Shown here one piece after another: positions 36,847-43,630 of a DNA stretch of 43,959 bases. Under the pieces are notes generated by a model, which saw only the letters and a list, made by a program, of their open reading frames with translations, was not told the DNA's origin and made no database searches. The DNA lies in the NCBI RefSeq assembly GCF_000154845.1, contig NZ_DS981452.1:10516-54474 (forward strand). The letters run 5' to 3'. The translations under genes and the position numbers were made by a program. Source of the stretch: Phocaeicola coprocola DSM 17136. GTDB lineage: Bacteria > Bacteroidota > Bacteroidia > Bacteroidales > Bacteroidaceae. Each line of letters opens with the position of its first letter. Position 1 is the first letter of the stretch.

Positions 36847-38241
36847 CTCATCAGACAAATTCATTTCAACCCATTTCCAACATTTATCAATACCCTTCAA
36901 TCTTTCATACACAGACATAGATATTTGGATATCAGGAGATAAACAATCCTCCTCATTACGGCTCACATCCGGTCTTTCAAAGTAAGAATGACTTATATAG
37001 CCCTTTGTACCTGTAAATGGCAGTTCAACAGGCAATACATCGCCAAAGCAAGTAGGCTTCTGCGAAGTCGGAGTCCCTATAATGGGGAAAAGATGATTAT
37101 CCTTTATAGTTGTAAGCAAGTAATTGGCACTGCTGAAGGTGTTCTGGCCTTGTATGAATATTACCTTCCCTTCAAAACGGTTCTTAATTTTGGGAAGGAA
37201 TGACAAGTTTTCACAATCTTCCATCGGAATAAGTTCTCCAGGTTTACCTTTGCTGCAATCATAGAAATCAGGCATGCACTTGAAAAGAAAATCAGATTTT
37301 CTGACAAACGTCTTATATTTTGATATACTGTCCGTATCAACTCCAAAATATTGAAGAAGCTGGTCGCCAAGCATACTGTTTCCTCCACCATTATAACGCA
37401 TATCCACCACCAGTTTCCGTATATGATGCTGCTTTAAATCGGCATCCATCTTATCTATAAATTCGAGAAATGACGGCAGGAAGTTCAGATAATTATCTTC
37501 AACTTTGGTACCCGTAATCTGACATAATTGCAAATACGACTGTAGATCATACATCGCATTAAATTGCAGATAGCATTTATCTTCAATTATCTGATAGGAG
37601 AACAAATCATCACGCTTCACAGTAACAGGATAGGAAGGAAATTTCACTTGATACCATCCGGAGCGATTCTCTATTTCCGACTCAAAAAGCAGACTACTTC
37701 CATCATGAAAGCCAAGACAAACTCCCTTTGCTGTATCTAGTCCTATCTGATGCAATAATGCTTTACGATTCAGATAAAAACTCCATAGCCCTGCTTTTAC
37801 TTCATTCTCCGAGGGCATTGCTTTACGCATAGCCAACCTGACATCTTTAACGGATATGCCATTCATGGAAACAATCTCTTTTCCCGTGAAATCAGGATAT
37901 TCTGAATCTATGGCATACAGATAAAAACAGCCTTCATAATATCTTATCTCAAAAGGATAAATTAATCCATCTTCAGGCATGAAATAAGTATGTGCATCTT
38001 CAAGCAGGACCAACAAAGAATTCAAGGCAAACTGGAAGTACCGCACATCCATCACATCCTTCATTTCATGGCAAACTTTCTCTGCCTGTCTTTCAAATCT
38101 GTTGAATCTCTCAGGATTAACGATACTGACAGGATGGAATGCCCTGATAAAACGCGACAGGTTCATTACCTCATTCTGATATTTATTGTAACTTTCATCA
38201 AAGAAGGTTACCGGTATTTTATGAAAAGTATTGTCAATCAT
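36844..38241 (-). CDS. S41-family (C-terminal-processing) serine peptidase without signal peptide
   Basis: 465 residues. The S41 core is clear: VVDMRYNGGGNSMLGD (about 278-294), the nucleophile region IQGQNTFSSANYLL with S370, and GTPTSQKPTCFG (389-400). A PDZ-like segment seems present near 95-160 (YPDFTGKEIVSMNGISV). Most S41 proteases are exported, but the N-terminus here (MIDNTFHKIPVTFFDESY) has no signal peptide, so it should act in the cytoplasm. It begins 12 bases after the ABC ATPase and belongs to the same operon. Processing of the small peptides or turnover of transport partners is a plausible role. Confidence 0.82.
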   Translation of the reverse strand: MIDNTFHKIPVTFFDESYNKYQNEVMNLSRFIRAFHPVSIVNPERFNRFERQAEKVCHEMKDVMDVRYFQFALNSLLVLLEDAHTYFMPEDGLIYPFEIRYYEGCFYLYAIDSEYPDFTGKEIVSMNGISVKDVRLAMRKAMPSENEVKAGLWSFYLNRKALLHQIGLDTAKGVCLGFHDGSSLLFESEIENRSGWYQVKFPSYPVTVKRDDLFSYQIIEDKCYLQFNAMYDLQSYLQLCQITGTKVEDNYLNFLPSFLEFIDKMDADLKQHHIRKLVVDMRYNGGGNSMLGDQLLQYFGVDTDSISKYKTFVRKSDFLFKCMPDFYDCSKGKPGELIPMEDCENLSFLPKIKNRFEGKVIFIQGQNTFSSANYLLTTIKDNHLFPIIGTPTSQKPTCFGDVLPVELPFTGTKGYISHSYFERPDVSRNEEDCLSPDIQISMSVYERLKGIDKCWKWVEMNLSDE

Positions 38242-38252
38242 AATATCATTTT

Positions 38253-38918
38253 TTACATATTACTGTTTCTCCTATTTAATATATCCTGCTCTATCTCATC
38301 AACTGATGCCTGAATATATCTTTTCCTAATGGTATGATTATCCAGAAAATCAATCTCATCACACAGTTCGTGTAACGTATTGATAAGATGCGATGAGATT
38401 ATGACAGTCTTCCCTTTGTCCTTCAGCTCGCGGATGATTCTTTTAAGTTGGATACACCCATAAAGGTCTACCCCGTTGAAAGGTTCGTCAAGGATGTACA
38501 GGTCATTTTCCTGAAGCAGTAAGGCCATCAGTGCAAGTTTTTTCTTCATCCCGGTGGAATAGTCCAAAGCAAATCTTTCCATTGGCAGTTGAAAGATTTT
38601 GTTCAAGGAATCTATGGCTTTAGCATCCATCTTTTTCCCTTTTGCCTTAATACAGAACTCAAGATACTCCTTTCCTGTGATAAGGGAGTAGAAGAAGCTT
38701 TCAGCCGGCATATAGCCAACGCTTATCTTGGAGGACTTTCTTATCTCGCCTTCATAATCAGTTACTCCCATAATGCAACTGAAGAGTGTAGTTTTCCCGG
38801 CTCCGTTTTCTCCCACCAGTCCGTAAATTTTTCCGGATTCGTAAGAAACGGAGAGGTTGTCAAGCACTCTCGTCTTACCGTATGCCTTGCTCAAATTCTT
38901 TATATATATCAGTTCCAT
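38253..38918 (-). CDS. ABC transporter ATP-binding protein
   Basis: 221 residues, a single nucleotide-binding domain. Walker A is GENGAGKT (36-43). The signature is STGMKKK (121-127) in place of the canonical LSGGQ, common in ABC-2-type exporters. Walker B is LYILDE (140-145) and the switch histidine is in ISSH (H177). Its start overlaps the end of the permease gene by 10 bases, so the two form one transporter. Drug, peptide or lipid export is typical for this group. The C-terminus (about 180-221) is short and has no accessory domain. Confidence 0.9.
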   Translation of the reverse strand: MELIYIKNLSKAYGKTRVLDNLSVSYESGKIYGLVGENGAGKTTLFSCIMGVTDYEGEIRKSSKISVGYMPAESFFYSLITGKEYLEFCIKAKGKKMDAKAIDSLNKIFQLPMERFALDYSTGMKKKLALMALLLQENDLYILDEPFNGVDLYGCIQLKRIIRELKDKGKTVIISSHLINTLHELCDEIDFLDNHTIRKRYIQASVDEIEQDILNRRNSNM

Positions 38919-39850
38919 AGATGTTTAAATTTTTTCTTGACTGAAAGTGTAAGACCGATATTCAATGCCAAATAAGGAATCAATACGACAGGGGTTATAA
39001 TCGAAACTAAAAACAGCGGCAACGGAAATAGCAGCCAATATATTCCCAGTGCAGTTTGTGTCTCGAAGGAGAATCTTGCCATCCCCATATTCCACAGGTA
39101 TAACAATGTCGAATAAAACAATACAAGACAAAAAAGTATAGCTTCTGTATCGTGTCTCAGCACAAGCATAAGTACAATGAACGGGAACATGGTTATAAAA
39201 ATATTCCTTAGCCCTGATTTAACTAACATCAGCTGATACATTCCGAAACTATTATAGACAGAGAGTTCATGCTTCGGTGGCGTCACCATATATGCAGTTC
39301 CCTGAATAGCTCCCCACAGTATCAGGCATACTTTACAGAGATTGATATTGTCATGCAATACTCCCATGAAAGACAGAAAGAGCAATACCGCATACAGTGG
39401 TACTTGTTTCCGGAACATCCTTCTATACAGCAAGCCCCCACTGTATAATAAAGGTATAGGCAGAACTACAGAATGAAACCTGACAGGGTAAATCCACGGC
39501 ATAACTACCGCAGTCAGCATGATAACTGGCAAAGAAATATAATTTGCAGCAATTATCCCCGAAATAATAAACGGTAAACCGAGCAATAAATATTCTACCG
39601 TAAACAATCTTTTGATTCCATGCACCTGCAAGGACAGAAACTCCTTGTCTTTTCTACTGTTATGATACAGCCAGAGTACAAGCAGATAACACACTGGCAA
39701 TACCCATACACTTGTTACTTCCGTAAAAGCATAAAACAGGATGATAACAATACCGATAAGAAACAGACTCCTGAACGGTCCGATACCTGCAAGTACACGC
39801 ACAATCTGTTTTGAGCGTAGATTCATATAGAGTAATAAAGTCTCAGTCAT
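38909..39850 (-). CDS. ABC-2-type transporter permease
   Basis: 313 residues with about eight predicted membrane segments and short loops. It is partner of the ATPase whose gene overlaps its end by 10 bases. No sequence motif names the substrate. As an exporter-type permease next to tiny membrane peptides and two peptidases, it may move a peptide or protect the membrane from one. It lies 11 bases after the preceding membrane-protein gene. Confidence 0.75.
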   Translation of the reverse strand: MTETLLLYMNLRSKQIVRVLAGIGPFRSLFLIGIVIILFYAFTEVTSVWVLPVCYLLVLWLYHNSRKDKEFLSLQVHGIKRLFTVEYLLLGLPFIISGIIAANYISLPVIMLTAVVMPWIYPVRFHSVVLPIPLLYSGGLLYRRMFRKQVPLYAVLLFLSFMGVLHDNINLCKVCLILWGAIQGTAYMVTPPKHELSVYNSFGMYQLMLVKSGLRNIFITMFPFIVLMLVLRHDTEAILFCLVLFYSTLLYLWNMGMARFSFETQTALGIYWLLFPLPLFLVSIITPVVLIPYLALNIGLTLSVKKKFKHLWN

Positions 39851-39861
39851 AATCTCTTTAG

Positions 39862-40476
39862 TTATTCTTCATCTGATTTATAACTGCATAAAGCCTTTCT
39901 GCTGTAACGACGCAACCTCCATAATATATAAGTTTCATCAAAGAAAAAAGCTGCTGCAAAAGCAGAAGCAAGAGAAATAGCCATATCCTTCATAATAAAA
40001 CCTATAACCAAAGGTAAATATGCTGATAGAATATGTGCCGTAATATATACAGCTCTGAATTTCCACAATTTCATAGGTATCTTATAGTCCAGTCTAATTG
40101 ATGTACTTTTTTTGTTATATCTGATACATAAGTATTTATAATTCCATGAATTAAGTAAAAGAAACATTATAAGTTGAACAAACCAATTGACGAATATAGC
40201 CAGAATACTTCCCAATCCCATTACGAAAATGATTGAAAAAGGATTCATAAAACACTCCCTATCTTTCAAAGATGTTTTTATGGTATCCATATCATATATG
40301 GCATAGAACAGGACAAATGCTATTACAGGAAAAATAAAGCCCCATAATATAGGAGTTATTCTATTGAACTCATTCTTTTCAATATAGATTTCCTCCCCTT
40401 CAGGCCCTCTTCCGTATGAAATCAATGCCTTCCGCTGAACTGATTTTTTATTAATGTGTTTATCTGATGCTTTCAT
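39862..40476 (-). CDS. membrane protein resembling a DUF3267 metalloprotease without HExxH
   Basis: 204 residues. Hydrophilic N-terminus of about 40 residues, then four or five membrane helices. Its topology parallels the upstream metalloprotease. If D180 (FFFDETYILWRLRRY) is matched with D147 of that protein (GGIGDIIAYRLTRK), and P155 with P121, the stretch aligned with HELIH is VNWFV, so all zinc ligands there are missing. I infer a catalytically dead paralogue that may act as partner or substrate adaptor. The similarity is weak and judged by eye. It sits 30 bases after the metalloprotease and 11 before the permease. Confidence 0.55.
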   Translation of the reverse strand: MKASDKHINKKSVQRKALISYGRGPEGEEIYIEKNEFNRITPILWGFIFPVIAFVLFYAIYDMDTIKTSLKDRECFMNPFSIIFVMGLGSILAIFVNWFVQLIMFLLLNSWNYKYLCIRYNKKSTSIRLDYKIPMKLWKFRAVYITAHILSAYLPLVIGFIMKDMAISLASAFAAAFFFDETYILWRLRRYSRKALCSYKSDEE

Positions 40477-40506
40477 CTTGTTTATATTTTAGTATTTTTG
40501 AAAATA

Positions 40507-41043
40507 TTATATTTTATCATTGTAATAAAAACCGACTTCTTTAGGATGGTCTACTAACAATGCGCTGTCGGGAACCTTTCTCGTTAATCTATAAGCTATT
40601 ATATCACCAATTCCTCCCCATATTAACATAACTCCAGAAAAAAATATTATAAAATTTCCTATTACGATCCCAGTCAATGTTGGTAATATCCCTAATAATA
40701 AGGTAGGCATTAACAATACAATTCTATATTGTTTAGCAGTTATTGCATCCTCACAATGGCAATATGGTGCAAATTTGCTCCACATGATTCCAAACTTAAT
40801 GCTTTTAGTCCCTCTTTTTGCATAAAGAGAAAAAAATACCCCGTGTATCAGTTCATGTAAAATAACCATACCAAAGATTACGAGAACTAACACCATTAAC
40901 AAATATGGATTACTATCCAAAATCTCCCTTAACCCTGTACCATGAAAATATTTGTAAACAATAATGAAAAGCGGTGTGCCAATTATTATACATGGCAAAG
41001 AATATAAATTTACCTTATTGATATTTACTACAACTTCTTTCAT
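40507..41043 (-). CDS. DUF3267-like membrane metalloprotease
   Basis: 178 residues with four predicted membrane segments (about 14-32, 47-70, 110-128 and 130-150). The zinc motif HELIH (H63, E64, H67) lies at the end of the second helix, and D147 in GGIGDIIA is the likely third ligand. The C-terminal VDHPKEVGFYYN is the typical end of the DUF3267 family of putative zincin peptidases. Such proteins probably cleave membrane or membrane-near substrates. It heads the enzyme and transporter part of the operon, directly after three tiny membrane-protein frames, which are natural candidate substrates. Confidence 0.8.
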   Translation of the reverse strand: MKEVVVNINKVNLYSLPCIIIGTPLFIIVYKYFHGTGLREILDSNPYLLMVLVLVIFGMVILHELIHGVFFSLYAKRGTKSIKFGIMWSKFAPYCHCEDAITAKQYRIVLLMPTLLLGILPTLTGIVIGNFIIFFSGVMLIWGGIGDIIAYRLTRKVPDSALLVDHPKEVGFYYNDKI

Positions 41044-41118
41044 ACGCCATTCTTTTTATCTATAAGAAGATAATTTTCATCAATAACAGACAAGTCTGAT
41101 ACATGCCCAATCCTTATC

Positions 41119-41220
41119 TTATAATATAAAAGCTGATATATAGATTATTCCACCAATCAATGCGCCTATAAGAAACGCATTAATAAAGTGCCTGCTTTTT
41201 ACTATTCTTCTTATATTCAT
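41119..41220 (-). CDS. tiny membrane protein, copy A (33 residues)
   Basis: Reads MNIRRIVKSRHFINAFLIGA followed by LIGGIIYISAFIL. It has a basic head and one transmembrane helix with a GALIG small-residue motif. It is a paralogue of the protein at 41459, differing at D/N2, N/H11 and Q/G24 only. The 38-residue protein at 36192 shares the pattern. Conservation of the frame in the duplication supports coding. It precedes the metalloprotease gene by 75 bases. Confidence 0.6.
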   Translation of the reverse strand: MNIRRIVKSRHFINAFLIGALIGGIIYISAFIL

Positions 41221-41231
41221 ATTACACTTTT

Positions 41232-41369
41232 TTAATGTATTCCTATTCGTAAAACCATACTTAATATTGAAATAAGAATAGACAATATAAACAGTGTATA
41301 TTTCAGTTTCTTATTTTTTATCATACAAGCTATTGCTATTAAGCAAAGTGAAATAGTAACATACAACAT
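41232..41369 (-). CDS. tiny two-helix membrane protein (45 residues)
   Basis: Reads MLYVTISLCLIAIACMIKNK, a first helix, then KLKYTLFILSILISILSMVL, a second helix, and a short basic end. It lies between the two 33-residue genes. A stem-loop (41400-41407 with 41419-41426) lies upstream, between it and copy B. An overlapping frame from a nearby ATG gives a non-hydrophobic 21-residue peptide and is less likely. Confidence 0.5.
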   Translation of the reverse strand: MLYVTISLCLIAIACMIKNKKLKYTLFILSILISILSMVLRIGIH

Positions 41370-41458
41370 AATTCATTATAAATTAAGACAATATACAAAA
41401 TATCAAGAAAAAGACTCGCTTGATATTAACAAGTTCTCTTCTAAATCCAATCCTTATC

Positions 41459-41560
41459 TTACAATATAAAAGCTGATATATAGATTATTTGACCAATCAA
41501 TGCACCTATAAGAAACGCATTAATAAAGTTCCTACTTTTTACTATTCTTCTTATATCCAT
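41459..41560 (-). CDS. tiny membrane protein, copy B (33 residues)
   Basis: Reads MDIRRIVKSRNFINAFLIGA followed by LIGQIIYISAFIL. Near-identical paralogue of copy A with the same hydrophobic core. It is the first small gene after the operator/promoter at 41678-41741, behind a leader of about 110 bases. A possible 15-codon frame (41591-41638) lies in the leader. Confidence 0.6.
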   Translation of the reverse strand: MDIRRIVKSRNFINAFLIGALIGQIIYISAFIL

Positions 41561-41603
41561 ATTACACTTTTTTTAATGATGATCAGCGACTTAAATCTGT
41601 ATG

Positions 41604-41633
41604 AACTTTCCACTTCTGTGTTGAAGGAAAGTT
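41604..41633 (-). other. stem-loop in the leader of the operon
   Basis: AACTTTCC (41604-41611) pairs with GGAAAGTT (41626-41633) over eight bases with a 14-base loop. It lies in the predicted 5' leader, between the -7 box at 41678 and the first small gene. It could affect leader stability or translation; no T tract follows, so it is not a terminator. Confidence 0.4.
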
Positions 41634-41677
41634 TCCATTTATATCAATGCTATAAAACTCTTCCTTTGTTTCTGTTG

Positions 41678-41685
41678 CAAAGGTA
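41678..41685 (-). promoter_or_regulatory. -7 box of the upstream operon promoter
   Basis: On the - strand the sequence is TACCTTTG, an exact TAnnTTTG match, 22 bases from the nearest repeat of the operator at 41704, the same geometry as at 36783. No -33 TTTG is present. Confidence 0.7.
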
Positions 41686-41703
41686 ACCAAGCATCGGCAA
41701 ACA

Positions 41704-41741
41704 TTAAGTTATCCTTATGTTATCTTTACGTTAATACTTCA
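41704..41741. promoter_or_regulatory. three-repeat operator, copy 2
   Basis: GTTATC (41708-41713), GTTATC (41719-41724) and GTTAAT (41730-41735), period 11 bases, in a 38-base block matching 33 of 38 positions of the block at 36809. It lies between the leftward operon and the rightward kinase gene, so it could regulate both. Confidence 0.7.
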
Positions 41742-41772
41742 GTGTTTCGATTTATGTTCATAATCCAATTAT

Positions 41773-41780
41773 TATATTTG
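41773..41780 (+). promoter_or_regulatory. -7 box of the histidine kinase gene
   Basis: TATATTTG is an exact TAnnTTTG match 37 bases before the ATG at 41818. The -33 region has no clean TTTG at 19-21 bases. Confidence 0.55.
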
Positions 41781-41817
41781 CATTGAAAGAACATTAAAAA
41801 GTCATATAATATCATAC

Positions 41818-43134
41818 ATGGAGACTTCAAAACGTAAGAAAAACATATTATTCATTACCATACTGTCTGTCGTAGGTCTTATCGGGGCTATGGCTCTGCA
41901 GATGATATGGATATACAATTCGTATGAACTGATAAAAAACGACATTAAGAATGAAGGTTATGCAACCATTGAAAAAGCCTTGGAGGAAGAGGGGAATATG
42001 AGGTTCGGGCAAACTCCCAAAGGTACAAGAATAAAGAGTGGTCCAACAAACGACACCATTCCTCCAATGACATATTTTTATGAACAGCTTTCAGACATGG
42101 GATATCCGATGTCATTACACAATCTTGATTCCATTACTGCCGAATTATTAACCCAAAACAGATTAGGAAACCAATATTATATTGACATTATAAATCTAAG
42201 AACTGGAGAAAAGATAAACGGTATCGGTACCCAAAAAGAACCGTCCTTTATGGCAATCAAACCCAAATACTTTCCTATCCGTTCAGACTATACCCAGGTT
42301 GTCCAGCTCATCATCACCAATCCCAATAAAACTTTCTTAGAGCGTATGGGCCTGATGCTTGCCGGCACATTCATCATCATGCTGCTCGTAATCGTCTGCA
42401 TCAGCTATCAGGTAAGATTCATTTCATGCTTCGAGAAGATTTTCCAGATTCGCGAAGACTTCTCATACGCCATGATACACGACATGAAAACACCGCTCAC
42501 GTCCATCATCATGGCACTGAAGTTCCTCAGGAGCGGTAAGCTTGACAACAGGCAGGAAATGAAGAACAAATATTTCGACATTGCCGAAAACGAGGCAGAC
42601 CATCTGCTTACCCTTACAAATAAAGTGCTGACCATATCCAAACTGGAGAACCATAAACTGGAGATGAACAAGACAGAAGTTGAGCTTACTCCTATAATAG
42701 AGAAACTGACCGAAAAATTCAAGGCGAAATCGCAAAAGACGGTAAATTTCATTACAGATATAAAAGCCGAAACTGCCTATGCCGATGCTGAATATCTGGA
42801 AGAGGTACTAAGCAACCTCATAGACAATTCCATAAAATATTCGGGTGAGAGCGTGGAGATAAGAATAAGCATTGCACGGGATGACAGATATACCGTCCTT
42901 AAAGTTCATGACAATGGTTTTGGTATATCCGATAAAGATATTCATCTTATTTTCCGAAAGTATGAACGTGCATCAGCCGTTAAACGTAACCGCCGGAATG
43001 GTACTTCCGGTTTCGGACTCGGACTGAATTTCGTTGATCAGGTGGTTGAAGCACATCACGGAAAAATATTTGTCTCCAGCATAGAAGGTGAGTTCACGGA
43101 ATTCACAATCTATCTGCCCCTTATTGAATCTTAA
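41818..43134 (+). CDS. membrane-bound sensor histidine kinase
   Basis: 438 residues. Membrane helices at about 9-33 and 176-197 flank a periplasmic sensor domain of about 140 residues. HisKA follows with phosphoacceptor H221 in YAMIHDMKTPL, then HATPase with the N box NLIDNSIKYS (333-342), G1 DNGFGI (365-370) and G2 GFGLGL (398-403). All key residues are present. Its cognate regulator should be OmpR-type and would normally be encoded next. The sequence after the stop starts ATG AAT ATA TTT GTA ATA and is then cut by an IS end. The kinase is divergent from the peptide/ABC operon and shares the operator between them, so it most likely controls that system. Confidence 0.92.
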   Translation: METSKRKKNILFITILSVVGLIGAMALQMIWIYNSYELIKNDIKNEGYATIEKALEEEGNMRFGQTPKGTRIKSGPTNDTIPPMTYFYEQLSDMGYPMSLHNLDSITAELLTQNRLGNQYYIDIINLRTGEKINGIGTQKEPSFMAIKPKYFPIRSDYTQVVQLIITNPNKTFLERMGLMLAGTFIIMLLVIVCISYQVRFISCFEKIFQIREDFSYAMIHDMKTPLTSIIMALKFLRSGKLDNRQEMKNKYFDIAENEADHLLTLTNKVLTISKLENHKLEMNKTEVELTPIIEKLTEKFKAKSQKTVNFITDIKAETAYADAEYLEEVLSNLIDNSIKYSGESVEIRISIARDDRYTVLKVHDNGFGISDKDIHLIFRKYERASAVKRNRRNGTSGFGLGLNFVDQVVEAHHGKIFVSSIEGEFTEFTIYLPLIES

Positions 43135-43141
43135 TAAAAAC

Positions 43142-43159
43142 ATGAATATATTTGTAATA
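43142..43159 (+). pseudogene. possible first six codons of a response regulator, cut by an IS
   Basis: Seven bases after the kinase stop an ATG opens MNIFVI, the usual hydrophobic first strand of receiver domains, which would normally be followed by an acidic pair. The next base begins the IS end shared with the copy at 36185, giving a stop at once. Only 18 bases are left, so this is an inference from position and pattern. Confidence 0.35.
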
Positions 43160-43630
43160 CAATAGTTCGTTAAAAATTCGCCAAGCCTAAGCGGCTCTGG
43201 CAGTAAATAAAATGAGTTCTTTGAAAAGTTTGTCAATAACTTGCGGGTCTGGGCTAATCCCAAACACGCAAATAAATCGTTCAAGCATATAAGCATTGTG
43301 TATGAATGACTTGCAGGAGGATATGGAATAGGCTATTCCGAGCCTCTTACATGCCGCTTTGGCCAAGTTGACAGCAGCAAGCGATGCATTGAAGTGAAAA
43401 TCCAATTTCCTGAAGTCGGTAGACTGGCAACTGGTGATTCCTGCATGCTGCTTGCCATCTCTAAAGCAAAATTCCAACTGGAACCTGGTTCTGTAATAAT
43501 CCAGCACCTCGCGTCCATCCATGGAATCGTCTGTAGAGAAATAAAGCTGCCACTTGTCTGTTCTTCCGTCCATCGGATACCAGACGGCTAAGGAAACATA
43601 CCTTTTGAAAGCTTTAGCATAAACCCTCAT
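43160..43630 (-). mobile_element. truncated second copy of the IS4-superfamily element
   Basis: The right end and the last about 147 codons of the transposase (43187-43630) match the copy at 34941-36158 almost perfectly, with one visible residue change (A for T in RLGIxYSIS). The match stops at AGCATAAACCCTCA, where the next element begins. The YREK box is retained but both catalytic aspartates are lost, so it is inactive alone. It is inverted relative to the full copy. Confidence 0.9.

Larger units (their letters stand above)
41107..41577 (-). repeat. direct duplication of about 130 bases containing two small genes
   Basis: The block 41107-41236 recurs at 41447-41577 in the same direction with few differences, offset by 340 bases. 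Each copy contains a complete 33-codon reading frame with the same start and stop, and substitutions preserve a hydrophobic peptide. Between them lies a different small frame (41232-41369). Confidence 0.85.

Noticed and set aside
41107..41577. Two near-identical spaced repeats as a start of a CRISPR array
   Set aside because: Only two copies, about 130 bases each and 340 bases apart, each holding a complete small reading frame; no cas genes.
41489..41686. A 65-codon + strand frame
   Set aside because: It runs antisense across small gene B and its leader, lacks a promoter, and its composition reflects the opposite strand.
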